Positions 15,939-24,600 of a stretch of 64,000 nt of DNA are shown here, in pieces. How positions within the stretch are numbered: position 1 is the stretch's first letter; each line of letters starts with the position of its first letter. Made by a program: the position numbers and the translations under genes. The stretch lies in assembly GCF_020782235.1 (NCBI RefSeq), contig NZ_JAJGNO010000008.1, forward strand, positions 124,001 to 188,000, read 5' to 3'. This DNA comes from Sphingobium naphthae. GTDB taxonomy: Bacteria > Pseudomonadota > Alphaproteobacteria > Sphingomonadales > Sphingomonadaceae. Below the pieces are notes generated by a model. That model was given only the letters and a program-made list of their open reading frames with translations. It did not search any database and was not told the DNA's origin.

Positions 15939-16844
15939 ATGAACAGCAAGCATGCCCCCGATCCGGCGCTCCTCGCCAAGGCCGAAACCCTGGTCGAGGC
16001 GCTGCCCTATATGCAGCGTTATGCGGGCAAGACCTTCGTCGTCAAATATGGCGGCCACGCCATGGGCGACCCCGAAGCGGCGCGCGATTTCGCCGAGGAT
16101 GTCGTGCTGATGAAGGCGGTGGGCATCAATGTCGTCGTCGTCCATGGCGGCGGGCCCCAGATCGGCGCGATGCTCAAGAAGCTGGGCGTGGAATCGCAGT
16201 TCATCGGCGGGCTGCGCGTCACCGACAAGGAAACCGCGCAGATCGCCGAGATGGTGCTGGCGGGGTCTATCAACAAGGAAATCGTGGGCTGGATCGCGGG
16301 CGCCGGCGGGCGCGCGGTCGGCATTTCCGGCAAGGATGGCGGGCTGGTCCTGTGCGAGAAGGTGCTGGGCAAGCGCGAGGCGGACCCCAATAGCGGGATC
16401 GAGCGCAATGTCGACCTGGGCTTCGTCGGCGATCCGGTGGCGGTCGACCGGTCGATCCTCGACACGCTGGCCAATAACGGCATCATCCCGGTGGTCGCGC
16501 CGGTGGGGATCGGCGCGGACGGTCATACCTATAATGTCAATGCCGACACGATGGCGGGGGCGATCGCGGCGGAGCTGAAGGCGTCGCGCTTCTTCCTGCT
16601 GACCGACGTGGCGGGCGTGCTGGACAAGCAGGGGCAGCTGCTGAGCGACCTGGATCCGGCCGCGATCGCCGGGCTGCAGGCGGACGGCACGATCAGCGGC
16701 GGCATGATCCCCAAGCTGGAAACCTGCGTCCGCGCGGTCGAGGGCGGCGTGGACGCGGCGGTCATCCTGGACGGGCGCGTGCCCCATGCGATGCTGCTGG
16801 AAATCTTCACCGACCAGGGCGCGGGCACGCTGGTCCACAAATAG
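15939..16844 (+). CDS. argB: Acetylglutamate kinase
   Basis: 301 residues. It phosphorylates N-acetyl-L-glutamate in the second step of arginine synthesis, in the cytosol. Amino-acid-kinase fold landmarks: [12 protein letters not shown] with the catalytic Lys, [47 protein letters not shown] and the C-terminal [17 protein letters not shown] chose ATG 15939 ([22 protein letters not shown]); ATG 15927 would add MRAR. No other arginine gene is adjacent, as is common when argB stands alone in alphaproteobacteria. The palindromic element just upstream may control it. Confidence 0.95.
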   Translation: MNSKHAPDPALLAKAETLVEALPYMQRYAGKTFVVKYGGHAMGDPEAARDFAEDVVLMKAVGINVVVVHGGGPQIGAMLKKLGVESQFIGGLRVTDKETAQIAEMVLAGSINKEIVGWIAGAGGRAVGISGKDGGLVLCEKVLGKREADPNSGIERNVDLGFVGDPVAVDRSILDTLANNGIIPVVAPVGIGADGHTYNVNADTMAGAIAAELKASRFFLLTDVAGVLDKQGQLLSDLDPAAIAGLQADGTISGGMIPKLETCVRAVEGGVDAAVILDGRVPHAMLLEIFTDQGAGTLVHK

Positions 16845-16920
16845 CCGCGTCGCGCCCGCCGCAACCAATGGCGGCGCGCTGCGTATATGCCTTTCGAACC
16901 CCCAAGGTGAGGAGCATAGC

Positions 16921-17262
16921 GTGGCGAAATCGGCGGAAAAGCGCGGCAAGGACGAGACCAAGGCGGCCGAGAAGAAGGTCAAGGCGACCGGCAAGAAGGC
17001 CGGCGGCGCGCGCGGCGGCATCACTGCCCCGGTCACCCCCTCCCCCGACCTGGCCGAGATCGTCGGCGAGAAGGACCTGCCCCGCAGCGAAGTGGTGAGC
17101 AAGGTGTGGGACTATATCAAGAAGCATGACCTGCAGGACGCCAAGGACCGGCGGCAGATCAACGCCGACGACAAGCTGGAAAAGATATTCGGCAAGAAGT
17201 CGGTCAGCATGTTCGAGATGAACAAGCATCTGAGCCAGCATCTGACCGCCAAGAAGGATTGA
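16921..17262 (+). CDS. SWIB/MDM2-domain protein with histone-like lysine-rich tail
   Basis: 113 residues with a GTG start behind a GTGAGGAG ribosome-binding site. Residues about 1-38 are a Lys/Ala/Gly-rich basic tail (KSAEKRGKDETKAAEKKVKA) like histone H1 or bacterial histone-like proteins. The rest is a SWIB domain: LAEIVGEKDLPRSEVVSKVW, YIKKHDLQDAKDRRQINAD, then DDKLEKIFGKKSVSMFEM. SWIB domains are best known from eukaryotic SWI/SNF and from chlamydial topoisomerase I; free-standing bacterial versions are presumed nucleoid or DNA-associated proteins. The C-terminal LSQHLTAKKD ends the fold. Monocistronic; a hairpin follows. Confidence 0.88.
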   Translation: MAKSAEKRGKDETKAAEKKVKATGKKAGGARGGITAPVTPSPDLAEIVGEKDLPRSEVVSKVWDYIKKHDLQDAKDRRQINADDKLEKIFGKKSVSMFEMNKHLSQHLTAKKD

Positions 17263-17264
17263 GG

Positions 17265-17291
17265 ACGCCTGCCCTTTTTGGGGGTGGGCGT
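17265..17291 (+). terminator. Hairpin after the SWIB gene
   Basis: Arms ACGCCTGCCC (17265-17274) and GGGTGGGCGT (17282-17291) pair along all ten positions, two of them as G-T wobbles, around a TTTTTGG loop three bases after the stop codon. There is no downstream U-tract, so termination efficiency is uncertain. Confidence 0.45.
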
Positions 17292-17379
17292 TGCGCGGCG
17301 TCGGGGGCGGATGCCTGCTGGGCGCTGAGGTGCGGTTTGTCATGTGGAGCGTGCGGCGGTGTGGCGCGGGCGGCGCTGG

Positions 17380-17399
17380 GCTCCTGCCTGCGCAGGAGC
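17380..17399. repeat. Short perfect palindromic repeat in a 357-bp gene-free gap
   Basis: GCTCCTGC and GCAGGAGC arms flank a CTGC loop. The surrounding gap, 17263-17619, otherwise holds only the hairpin after the SWIB gene and, from about 17600, the ribosome-binding site of yggT. Short open frames in the gap are Gly/Arg-rich with no recognisable domain. The palindrome resembles dispersed REP-like units of sphingomonads, but only one copy is visible in this window, so that is an inference. Confidence 0.4.
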
Positions 17400-17619
17400 A
17401 CGGGGATGGCGGTGGCGTAAGCTGTCTTCGAGAGAGTAGCGCACTGGGGGGCGAGACTGCGTTCCGGACTTGCGGCGCGGACGGGCGCGCGGAGCGGTGG
17501 CTTCGTAGGCATTGGTGAGACGGGTTTGCCGGCGTCGTTGGTCGAAAATCGCGCCGGGCCGCTTGTCCCCTGCCCTGCCGCTCGGCTAGAGCGGCGGCGA
17601 CGCTTCTACGGAGACCCTT

Positions 17620-17910
17620 GTGGCCTACGCGCTTTACCAGATCATCATCATCCTGCTCGACGTGCTGTGGTGGATCATCATCATCCAGGCGATCATGAGC
17701 TGGCTGATCGCCTTCAACGTCGTCAACATGGGCAATGACTTCGTGCGCACCGTGATGGTGGCGCTCGACCGGATGACGGCGCCGATCTACAATCCGATCC
17801 GGCGCGTGATGCCCGACCTGGGCGCGCTCGACCTGTCGCCGATGGTCGTGCTGCTGGCCATCATCATCATCCGCCAGGCGATCCTGCCGCCGCTGTTCGG
17901 ACTGGTGTGA
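17620..17910 (+). CDS. yggT: YggT family membrane protein
   Basis: 96 residues with two hydrophobic hairpin segments: [19 protein letters not shown] near the N-terminus and [15 protein letters not shown] near the C-terminus. Between them is the family signature [19 protein letters not shown]. YggT proteins are small inner-membrane proteins linked to osmotic adaptation and, in other bacteria, to cell division. The GTG start at 17620 follows ACGGAGACCC. It opens a tightly coupled run: its stop overlaps the yggU start (GTGA), and yggU overlaps folD (ATGA). Confidence 0.88.
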   Translation: MAYALYQIIIILLDVLWWIIIIQAIMSWLIAFNVVNMGNDFVRTVMVALDRMTAPIYNPIRRVMPDLGALDLSPMVVLLAIIIIRQAILPPLFGLV

Positions 17911-18230
17911 CCGGCTGGAGCCGGGCGGGCGACGACCTGTTGCTGCGCGTCCGGCTGACGCCGGGATCGGCCGGCGAGGCGATCGGCGGCCGCTGGCGCG
18001 ACGAAAGAGGCGCGCTGTGGCTGTCCGCCAGAGTGCGCGCGGTCCCGGAAAAAGGGCGCGCCAATGCGGCGCTGATCGCGCTGCTGGCGCAGGCGCTGGA
18101 TTGGCCCGGCCGCGCGATTTTGCTGGAATCGGGCGACAGCAACCGGCTAAAGCGGCTGCGGATCATCGGCGGCGGCGATGCGCTGGAGCGGCTGACCGCC
18201 CGCATCGAACAGTGGATGGAAATGACATGA
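17907..18230 (+). CDS. DUF167 (YggU) family protein
   Basis: 107 residues matching the DUF167/YggU fold: [18 protein letters not shown] at the start, then [19 protein letters not shown], and finally [16 protein letters not shown]. The middle PxKGxAN segment is the family hallmark. Function unknown; a small soluble alpha/beta protein. The GTG start at 17907 overlaps the yggT stop by two bases, which fixes the start and implies translational coupling. The usual partner yggS is not adjacent here. Confidence 0.87.
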   Translation: MTGWSRAGDDLLLRVRLTPGSAGEAIGGRWRDERGALWLSARVRAVPEKGRANAALIALLAQALDWPGRAILLESGDSNRLKRLRIIGGGDALERLTARIEQWMEMT

Positions 18231-19123
18231 GCATCGGCAAGATCATCGATGGCAAGGCCTTTGCAGCGGGCCTGCGCGAGCGGGTCGCCGAAGGCGTCGC
18301 GGCTTTCGTGGACCAGGCCGGGCGCAAGCCGGGGCTGGCGGTGGTGCTGGTGGGCGAGGACCCGGCCAGCAGCGTCTATGTCCGGTCCAAGGGCAAGATG
18401 ACGGTCGCGGTCGGCATGGACAGCTATGAGTTCAAGCGTCCCGCCACGATCGGCGAGGAGGATCTGCTCGACCTGATCGAGGAGCTGAACCAGGACGAGC
18501 GCGTGGACGGCATCCTGGTGCAGCTGCCCCTGCCGGCCCATATCGACGAGGCCGCGGTGATCGCGGCGATCGACCCGGCCAAGGATGTGGACGGATTCCA
18601 TGTCGTCAATGCCGGCCGCCTCGCCACCGGGCAGGAGGCGCTGGTCCCCTGCACGCCGATGGGCTGCATCATGCTGCTGAAGGATGAGCTGGGCGACCTG
18701 TCGGGCAAGGAAGCGGTGGTGATCGGCCGGTCCAACATCGTGGGCAAGCCGATGGCGCAGCTGTTGCTGGCCGAAAACGCCACGGTCACGGTCGCGCATA
18801 GCCGCACCCACGACCTGGCCAGCGTCGTCCACCGCGCCGACATCGTCGTCGCCGCCGTCGGGCGCGCCGAAATGATCAAGGGCGAGTGGATCAAGCCGGG
18901 CGCGACGGTGATCGACGTCGGCATCAACCGCGTCGCCGATGATGAGGATGAGGGCAAGAGCCGCATCGTCGGCGATGTCGCCACCGCCGAGGCGCTGGCC
19001 CATGTGCGCGCGATCACCCCGGTGCCTGGCGGCGTCGGGCCGATGACGATCGCGGTGCTGTTGCGCAACACGCTGGTCGCCGCCCATGCCCGCGCGGGGC
19101 TGGCCAAGCCCGAGGGCCTGTGA
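18227..19123 (+). CDS. folD: Bifunctional methylenetetrahydrofolate dehydrogenase/cyclohydrolase
   Basis: 298 residues. FolD interconverts 5,10-methylene-, 5,10-methenyl- and 10-formyl-tetrahydrofolate, supplying one-carbon units for purine and fMet-tRNA synthesis. Motifs: catalytic Lys in [46 protein letters not shown], and the NADP-binding [17 protein letters not shown]. The C-terminal [16 protein letters not shown] is intact. The start ATG 18227 sits in an ATGA overlap with yggU, and its stop overlaps the GTG of the next gene, so it is the middle of the yggT-marC run. Confidence 0.96.
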   Translation: MSIGKIIDGKAFAAGLRERVAEGVAAFVDQAGRKPGLAVVLVGEDPASSVYVRSKGKMTVAVGMDSYEFKRPATIGEEDLLDLIEELNQDERVDGILVQLPLPAHIDEAAVIAAIDPAKDVDGFHVVNAGRLATGQEALVPCTPMGCIMLLKDELGDLSGKEAVVIGRSNIVGKPMAQLLLAENATVTVAHSRTHDLASVVHRADIVVAAVGRAEMIKGEWIKPGATVIDVGINRVADDEDEGKSRIVGDVATAEALAHVRAITPVPGGVGPMTIAVLLRNTLVAAHARAGLAKPEGL

Positions 19124-19764
19124 GGCAGCGGCTGGTCCTGCTGGCGCTGGGGGCGGCGGCGCTGGTCGCGGCGCGGCCGCCGATGCGCTACCAGCCCGAT
19201 CCCAGTTCGGTGATCGCCGCCGAAATCGCGTTCAACCGGCTGGCGCAGGAGGAAGGGCAATGGACCGCGTTTCGTGAGACCGCCGCCGATGACGCGGTGA
19301 TGTTCGTGCCCGACCAGGTGCTGGCCAAGGACTGGCTGAAGAAACAGGCGGACCCGCCGGCGTCGGTCAGCTGGTCGCCGTCGATCGTCTATGTGTCGTG
19401 CGACGGGCGGCTGGCCGCGAGCACGGGCAACTGGAAGCGGCCGGATGGATCGGTCGGCTATTTCACCACGCTGTGGCGGCGCGACAAGAAGGGGCGCTGG
19501 CAGTGGATATTGGACCATGGCGACACGCTGGCGAGCCCGCGCCCGGCGCCCGAATTCCTGTCCGGCAAGGTCGCCACCTGCAAGCGCGATGCGCGGCCGG
19601 GCGGCCCGCCGAGACCGGACCAGGCGGAGGGCCCGCCAAGGGACGAGAGCCTGATCTGGAGCGCGCAGGTCGCGCCCGACAAGAGCCGCCGCGTCACCGT
19701 CCGCATGTGGACGGGCGACGCTTATGAAACCGTCATCGACGATCAGGTGAAGCCCGGATCATGA
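19120..19764 (+). CDS. Putative exported protein of DUF4440/SnoaL-like (NTF2) type
   Basis: 214 residues. A hydrophobic N-terminus ([16 protein letters not shown]) could be a signal peptide or anchor. The central part resembles the NTF2-like cone fold: [20 protein letters not shown] near 35, then [11 protein letters not shown] and [14 protein letters not shown], with [15 protein letters not shown] at about 115. This is the DUF4440-type pattern seen in many small periplasmic proteins. The C-terminal 70 residues are Pro/Arg-rich. GTG 19120 overlaps the folD stop and its own stop overlaps marC (ATGA), so it is co-expressed with both. Specific role unknown. Confidence 0.7.
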   Translation: MRQRLVLLALGAAALVAARPPMRYQPDPSSVIAAEIAFNRLAQEEGQWTAFRETAADDAVMFVPDQVLAKDWLKKQADPPASVSWSPSIVYVSCDGRLAASTGNWKRPDGSVGYFTTLWRRDKKGRWQWILDHGDTLASPRPAPEFLSGKVATCKRDARPGGPPRPDQAEGPPRDESLIWSAQVAPDKSRRVTVRMWTGDAYETVIDDQVKPGS

Positions 19765-20378
19765 CCGCATTGTTCCTTTCCGCCTTTGTCACCCTGTTCG
19801 TGGTGATCGACCCGCCGGGCTGCGCGCCTATCTATGCGAGCCTGACCACCGGCGCGAGCGCGGCGCAGCGTCGGGCGATGGCGATCCGCGCGGTCGGCAT
19901 CGCCGCGGCGATCCTGCTGGTCTTCGCCTTGTGGGGCAAGCAGCTGCTGGGCGTGCTGGGCATCGAGCTGGACAGTTTCCGCATCGCCGGCGGCATCATG
20001 CTGTTCATCATCGCCATGGACATGGTGTTCGAAAAGCGCACCCAGCGGCGCGAGGACCGGGCGCAGAAGATCGCCGACACGCCCGAAGTGGAGGATGTGT
20101 CGGTATTCCCCATGGCGATGCCGATGATCGCGGGTCCGGGATCGATCGCCACCGTCATGCTGCTGATGTCGCGCACCGACGGGCTGATCGAGCGGATGGT
20201 CGTGCTGGGCGCGGTGGTGGTGACGTTGCTGCTGATGCTGGGCGCGCTGATCGCAGCGGGGCCGCTGATGGCGCTGCTGGGCCACAAGATCGAGGCGGTC
20301 ATCACCCGGCTGCTGGGCGTGCTGCTGGCGGCGCTGGCCGCGCAATTCGTGATCGACGGGCTGAAGGCGAGCTTCTAG
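19761..20378 (+). CDS. MarC family integral membrane protein
   Basis: 205 residues, about six membrane segments. MarC family signatures: FVTLFVVIDPPGCAPIYASLT at the start and VFPMAMPMIAGPGSIATVML in the middle, then GVLLAALAAQFVIDGL at the end. Despite the historic name, no role in antibiotic export is established; the family is of unknown transport function in the inner membrane. Last gene of the run begun at yggT, coupled by an ATGA overlap to the exported protein upstream. Confidence 0.87.
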   Translation: MTALFLSAFVTLFVVIDPPGCAPIYASLTTGASAAQRRAMAIRAVGIAAAILLVFALWGKQLLGVLGIELDSFRIAGGIMLFIIAMDMVFEKRTQRREDRAQKIADTPEVEDVSVFPMAMPMIAGPGSIATVMLLMSRTDGLIERMVVLGAVVVTLLLMLGALIAAGPLMALLGHKIEAVITRLLGVLLAALAAQFVIDGLKASF

Positions 20379-20400
20379 CGCGCCGGTCCGGACGGTGGTC

Positions 20401-20967
20401 CTAGCCCGCCGGCAGCGTGCCGGGGCGCGCGAAGGGCAGCATATGGGCGACATAGTCGGCCTTGCCCAGTTCAACCCCCGCCTGCCGCAGCAGCGCATAG
20501 GCGGTCATGACATGGAAGTAGAATTGGGGGATCGCCCAGTCGCGGGCATATTGATCGGCGCTGAGGTCGAAGACGAGGCCGATGGGCAGCGCATGGGCGA
20601 TCGGCCGGTGCGGATCGTCCGTCGCCATGTCGGCCGCCAGCGCCTTTACCAGAGCGATGGTTTCGGCGAGCCGCGCCTGCGCGTCGGCCATGGTGCCGGG
20701 ATGATCGCCGGCATTGCGCCCTTCGTCCAGCAGGTCGGTGAGCTGGGGCGGAAATTCCTCGCCGCGCAGGCGATACAGCCCTTCCTGCGCCTGGACGCAG
20801 GCGAAGCGTATCTGAGTCGCGAGCGGGAACATGTCGGGCGCCAGCCGCGCGGTCAGCAGCGCGTCCGCCGCATCGCCGGGCAGCTGCGCCTGCGCCTTGG
20901 TGAGCCAGCGCGAAAGCGCTTCGAGCATCTGGACATAGGTGGGGACCAGCAAAGTGGTGAGCGTCAT
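20401..20967 (-). CDS. DUF1993 family protein
   Basis: 188 residues, cytoplasmic and largely helical. It matches DUF1993: LVPTYVQMLEALSRWLTKA at the start, a middle PLATQIRFACVQAQEG segment and the late FDLSADQYARDWAIPQFYFHVMTAYALLRQAG. Members look like DinB-type four-helix bundles, but no activity is known. The ATG at 20967 has a good AAGGACAGGA ribosome-binding site. It converges on marC, with 22 bp between stops, and is monocistronic. Confidence 0.85.
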   Translation of the reverse strand: MTLTTLLVPTYVQMLEALSRWLTKAQAQLPGDAADALLTARLAPDMFPLATQIRFACVQAQEGLYRLRGEEFPPQLTDLLDEGRNAGDHPGTMADAQARLAETIALVKALAADMATDDPHRPIAHALPIGLVFDLSADQYARDWAIPQFYFHVMTAYALLRQAGVELGKADYVAHMLPFARPGTLPAG

Positions 20968-21046
20968 ATCCTGTCCTTCGCGCGGCCGAAGTGGCGCAGC
21001 GTCAGCCTGTAGCCGCTGGCGGGAACGCGCGCCAGCGGCCGTAACG

Positions 21047-21078
21047 CAAAACGGCGTCCCCCTGCCGGGGAACGCCGT
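21047..21078 (-). terminator. Intrinsic terminator of the OmpA-family gene
   Basis: On the minus strand arms ACGGCGTTCCCC and GGGGACGCCGT (21078-21051, one bulged base) enclose GGCAG, followed by TTTT. It lies 24 bp past the stop of the OmpA-family gene. A second perfect 9-bp hairpin (GCCGCTGGC/GCCAGCGGC, 21012-21039) stands between it and the DUF1993 gene. Confidence 0.65.
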
Positions 21079-21101
21079 CTGGTTGCGCGCGGAGGGGCGG
21101 G

Positions 21102-21782
21102 TCAGCCCTGCACGTCGGCTTCGGTGACGGGCGCGATCTTGATTTCGACGCGGCGATTGGCGGCCTTGCCTTCCTCGGTCGCGTTCGACGCGATCGGCTG
21201 GGTTTCGCCAAAGCCGCGCGTGCCGATGCGCGCCGACTGGACGCCGCGGCCGACCAGATAGGTGGCGACCGACTGGGCGCGGCGTTCCGACAGGGTCTGG
21301 TTATAGGCGTCCGACCCATCGCTGTCGGTATGGCCATAAACGTCGATATAGGTTTTGGGATATTGGGCGAGCACGCTGGCGACGTCGTTCAGCGTCGGCT
21401 GGAACTGCGGCTGCACATCGGCGCGATCATAGCCGAAGGTGATGCCCGAGGGCATGCGCAGCAGCAGATTGTCGCCATCGCGAATCACGTCGACGCCGGT
21501 GCCGGCGGTTTCTTCGCGCAGCTTGCGTTCCTGCGCGTCCATATAGGCGCCGATGCCCGCGCCCGCGACCGCGCCGATGCCCGCGCCCAGGATCTTTTCG
21601 GTGCGGTCGTTGCGGCCACCGACGAGATCGCCGAGCAGATAGCCGCCCAGCGCGCCGCCGATGCCGCCGATCGCCGCCTTGGAAATGGAGCGCTGGCCGG
21701 TGTTCGGATCGGTGGTGCAGGCCGTGGTGGCGAGCATGGCGGCGAGACCCGCCGCGCCGATGATGCGATGAGAAATCCTCAT
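21102..21782 (-). CDS. OmpA-family lipoprotein with glycine-zipper domain
   Basis: 226 residues. A lipoprotein signal ends in LATTAC. Residues about 35-80 carry two Gly-zipper repeats (GGIGGALGGYLLGDLVGG and GAGIGAVAGAGIGAYMDAQE), which pack in membranes. Residues about 120-220 are the OmpA C-terminal peptidoglycan-binding domain with YGHTDSDGSDAYNQTLSERRA and the closing EGKAANRRVEI. It should tether the outer membrane to murein. The start ATG 21782 (MRISHRIIG) has an ACAGGAACC ribosome-binding region; the longer reading upstream lacks a signal peptide and is rejected. Divergent from the CNNM/CBS gene. Confidence 0.92.
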   Translation of the reverse strand: MRISHRIIGAAGLAAMLATTACTTDPNTGQRSISKAAIGGIGGALGGYLLGDLVGGRNDRTEKILGAGIGAVAGAGIGAYMDAQERKLREETAGTGVDVIRDGDNLLLRMPSGITFGYDRADVQPQFQPTLNDVASVLAQYPKTYIDVYGHTDSDGSDAYNQTLSERRAQSVATYLVGRGVQSARIGTRGFGETQPIASNATEEGKAANRRVEIKIAPVTEADVQG

Positions 21783-21891
21783 GGTTCCTGTTCCCTTGTC
21801 TTTATCCGCCCGCGAAGGAGCGCATGGCCCCCCAATGGCCGAGCCGCGGCCTTTGTTCCACAAGCGAACTGAACTGCCGATGATGGCGATG

Positions 21892-21921
21892 TTGTGAAAT
21901 TGAAAGAATAGGCGCTATAGG
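21892..21921 (+). promoter_or_regulatory. Candidate promoter of the CNNM/CBS gene
   Basis: TTGTGA (21892-21897), an 18-nt spacer and TATAGG (21916-21921) precede the ATG at 21937, giving a leader of roughly ten bases. The whole element is AT-rich against its surroundings. Confidence 0.4.
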
Positions 21922-21936
21922 GAGCAGCTGACCACC

Positions 21937-23256
21937 ATGGCCACGATCCCCCCCCCAGCCCCGACGCCCTTTCCCTGGGTCGACATCGTCATCATTCTGG
22001 CGCTGGTTGCGCTCAATGGCGTCTTCGCCATGTCCGAGCTCGCCATCGTGTCGGCGCGGCGGCCACGGCTGCAGGCAATGGAGAAGGCCGGGCGCAGCGG
22101 CGCCAAGGTTGCGCTGGAGCTGGCGGCGGATCCGGGCCGGTTCCTGTCCACCGTGCAGATCGGCATCACCCTGATCGGCATCGTCGCGGGCGCCTATTCG
22201 GGCGCCAGCCTGGGCGGGCCGGTGAGCGAGCGGCTGCAGGGGCTGGGCATGACGCCCAACCTGGCGGAAAATGCGGGATTCGCGCTGGTCATCGGCCTCA
22301 CCACCTATGCGTCGCTGATCGTGGGCGAGCTGGTGCCCAAACAGTTCGCGCTGCGCGCGCCCGAGCCCATCGCGGTGCTGGTGGCGACGCCGATGCTGTG
22401 GCTGGCGAAGCTGACCGCGCCGCTGGTGTGGGTGCTCGACGGGTCGAGCGCGCTGATCTTCAAGCTGCTGCGGCTGGACCGCGAATCGGAGAATCACGTC
22501 ACCGCCGAGGAGCTGCACCTGATAGTCGCCGAGGCGAGCCGCTCGGGCGTGATCGAGGAAAGCGAGCGAGCGATCATTTCGGGCGTCGTGCGCCTGGCCG
22601 ACCGGCCCGTGCGCGAGGTGATGACGCAGCGCATGGACGTCGACTGGATCGACCTGTCCGCCGACGAGGCGACGATTCGCGCCAAGCTGCTGGAATCGTC
22701 GCACACCCGTCTGCCGGTCGGGCGCGGATCGGTGGAGGACATTGTCGGCGTCGTCCAGGCGCGCGACATCATGACCGCGCTGTTCCGCGGCGAGCCGCTG
22801 ACGCTCGACATATTGATGCGGCGCGCGGAAATCGTGCCCGACCAGGTCGATGCGATGGACGTGCTGGAAGTGCTGCGCCGGTCCGACGTGCCGATGGTGA
22901 TGGTGCATGACGAATATGGCCATTTCGAAGGCATCGTGACGCCGGCCGACCTGCTGTCCGCGATCGCCGGTCATTTCGCGTCCGACCGCGATGCGACCGA
23001 CGAGCCGGACCTGGTCGAGCGCGAGGATGGCAGCCTGCTGGTGTCGGGGCAGATGCCGATCGACCAGCTGGCCGACCGGATCGACATCACCCTGTCGGAA
23101 GACCGCGACTATGCGACGGTCGCGGGCCATGCGCTGTGGCTGATGCGGCGCTTGCCCGAAGTGGGCGATTTCGTCGACGACCAGGGCTGGCGATTCGAGA
23201 TTGTCGACATGGACGGGCGCAAGATCGACAAGCTGCTGGTGGCGGCGCTGCCCTGA
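21937..23256 (+). CDS. Hemolysin-family (HlyC/CorC) CNNM-CBS membrane protein
   Basis: 439 residues. Residues about 15-200 are the CNNM (DUF21) membrane domain: LNGVFAMSELAIVSARRPRL, then STVQIGITLIGIVAGAYSGA and the later VGELVPKQFALR. A CBS-domain pair follows at about 215-335, with REVMTQRMDVDWIDL and VQARDIMTALFRGEPLTL, the second part ending in MVHDEYGHFEGIVTPADLL. The C-terminal 85 residues are the CorC/HlyC transporter-associated domain (GDFVDDQGWRFEIVDMDGRKI). Relatives mediate magnesium or other divalent-metal efflux; the hemolysin name is historical. The glycerate-kinase gene follows 35 bp later. Confidence 0.9.
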   Translation: MATIPPPAPTPFPWVDIVIILALVALNGVFAMSELAIVSARRPRLQAMEKAGRSGAKVALELAADPGRFLSTVQIGITLIGIVAGAYSGASLGGPVSERLQGLGMTPNLAENAGFALVIGLTTYASLIVGELVPKQFALRAPEPIAVLVATPMLWLAKLTAPLVWVLDGSSALIFKLLRLDRESENHVTAEELHLIVAEASRSGVIEESERAIISGVVRLADRPVREVMTQRMDVDWIDLSADEATIRAKLLESSHTRLPVGRGSVEDIVGVVQARDIMTALFRGEPLTLDILMRRAEIVPDQVDAMDVLEVLRRSDVPMVMVHDEYGHFEGIVTPADLLSAIAGHFASDRDATDEPDLVEREDGSLLVSGQMPIDQLADRIDITLSEDRDYATVAGHALWLMRRLPEVGDFVDDQGWRFEIVDMDGRKIDKLLVAALP

Positions 23257-23291
23257 ACCGGTCGACCGGCGCACGGGTGGGAGGCGGACGA

Positions 23292-24140
23292 ATGGACGGC
23301 GTGCAGGCATGCGCGGCGCTGATCGCGCCGATGCTGGTGCAAGCGAAGGCGCGCGGGCGGATGGCGGTGCTGGGCATCGCGGGCGCGCAGGGCAGCGGCA
23401 AGTCGACGCTCGCCCGGGCGCTGAAACAGCGCATGGACGAAGCGGGGGTGGCGAGCGCCCTGCTGTCGATCGACGATCTCTATCTGAGCCATGCGGCGCG
23501 CGCGGCGCTGGCGCAGACGGTGCATCCGCTGCTGCGCACGCGCGGGGTGCCCGGCACGCATGACGTGGCGCTGGGGCTGGACCTGATCGCCGCGCTGGAA
23601 CGGGGCGACGCGGTCCCCCTACCCCGGTTCGACAAGGGCGCGGACGACCGGCTGCCCGCGGACCAGTGGGATCGTGCACCGGCGGGCACGCGACTGCTGC
23701 TGCTGGAGGGCTGGTGCGTGGGCGCGCGGCCGCAGCCGGAAGAGGCGCTGGCGGCGCCGGTCAATGCGCTGGAACGGCAGGAGGATGCCGACGGACGCTG
23801 GCGGCGCTTCGTCAACGCCGCGCTCGCCGGGTCCTATCAGGCGCTGTTTGCGCGGATCGACCGCATCGCCTTCCTGGCGGCGCCTGATTTCGACGTGGTG
23901 GCGCGCTGGCGCGGCGACCAGGAAGCCCCGCTACGGGCGGCGGGGCGCGGCATGGACGAAGCGGCGCTCGCCCGCTTCATCCAGCATTATGAGCGGATCA
24001 CGCGCCATATGCTGGCCGACATGCCGGCGCGAGCCGACATGCTGATCCAGCTCGACGCGGAGCGACAGGTGGTGGCGGTGCGGGAAAGGGGCGCTACCAG
24101 CCCAGTTCCGCCGCATGATCGGGATCGCCCAGCGCGGTAA
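23292..24140 (+). CDS. Probable D-glycerate 3-kinase
   Basis: 282 residues. A P-loop kinase with Walker A GAQGSGKSTLARAL near residue 36, then LLSIDDLYLSHAARAALA, RTRGVPGTHDVALGL, PLPRFDKGADDR and LLLEGWCVGARPQ. This order matches plant and yeast D-glycerate 3-kinase (GLYK/Tda10, bacterial YggC group), which phosphorylates glycerate as the last step of photorespiratory or glyoxylate salvage. The ATG at 23292 has a strong GGGAGG ribosome-binding site. Its 3' end overlaps the convergent mmcB gene by 47 bp, so the last 15 or so codons are also antisense mmcB. Confidence 0.85.
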   Translation: MDGVQACAALIAPMLVQAKARGRMAVLGIAGAQGSGKSTLARALKQRMDEAGVASALLSIDDLYLSHAARAALAQTVHPLLRTRGVPGTHDVALGLDLIAALERGDAVPLPRFDKGADDRLPADQWDRAPAGTRLLLLEGWCVGARPQPEEALAAPVNALERQEDADGRWRRFVNAALAGSYQALFARIDRIAFLAAPDFDVVARWRGDQEAPLRAAGRGMDEAALARFIQHYERITRHMLADMPARADMLIQLDAERQVVAVRERGATSPVPPHDRDRPAR

Positions 24141-24588
24141 GGCGGCGCGCGGCGCGGCGCGCGAAGCGCAGCGTTTCGGCCTTGCGCCGGGCGGCGGCGA
24201 GCGGTTCGACCGGCGCGGGGCGCACCAGTTCGGCATCATATTGATCGGCGACGATCAGCCCGGTGCGCGTGGGCCAGAGCGATTCGCCATCGAACGGGCT
24301 GAGATCGAAACCCGCCGGCACGGCCCAGTAGAAGCGATCGCAATAGTCGAGATAGTCGGGCCATTTCATGTCGCCGAGCAGGTCGGCGCGGCTGCACTTG
24401 ATTTCGACGATGGTGAGGCGACCGGCGCTGTCGATCGCCATGATGTCGGCGCGGCGGCCATTGGGCAGCGGCACTTCCAAGATGCCGCTCATGTCATGAC
24501 GGAAGAAAAGCCGCAGCGTGCCGCGCGCCACCGCCAGGGCGGTGCCGTCGGTGAGCGGGGAGCAGGCGTCGGTTGCAGCGCTATCCAT
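24094..24588 (-). CDS. mmcB: MmcB family DNA repair protein, SOS-regulated
   Basis: 164 residues. The pattern LEVPLPNGRRADIMAIDS, then TIVEIKCSRADLLGDMKWPDYLDYCDRFYW and later PTRTGLIVADQYDAELVR, is that of MmcB, a restriction-endonuclease-like nuclease. The D...E-x-K core is visible in RADIMA and VEIKCS. In Caulobacter mmcB is a LexA-controlled gene needed for resistance to mitomycin C, probably in crosslink repair. A perfect GAAC-N7-GAAC LexA box lies 12 bp before the start here, supporting the same control. The start ATG at 24588 lacks a clear ribosome-binding site. Overlaps the glycerate-kinase gene tail to tail by 47 bp. Confidence 0.9.
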   Translation of the reverse strand: MDSAATDACSPLTDGTALAVARGTLRLFFRHDMSGILEVPLPNGRRADIMAIDSAGRLTIVEIKCSRADLLGDMKWPDYLDYCDRFYWAVPAGFDLSPFDGESLWPTRTGLIVADQYDAELVRPAPVEPLAAARRKAETLRFARRAARRLTALGDPDHAAELGW

Positions 24589-24600
24589 GGCCGATCATTA

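Noticed and set aside
17291-17518. 75-codon frame in the gap after the SWIB gene
   Set aside because: Gly/Arg-rich, no ribosome-binding site, and it reads through the palindromic repeat at 17380-17399.
21863-21880. GTTC/GAAC motif near 21855-21870 considered as a second LexA site
   Set aside because: The repeats are inverted (GTTC-N7-GAAC), not the direct GTTC-N7-GTTC arrangement used by alphaproteobacterial LexA.
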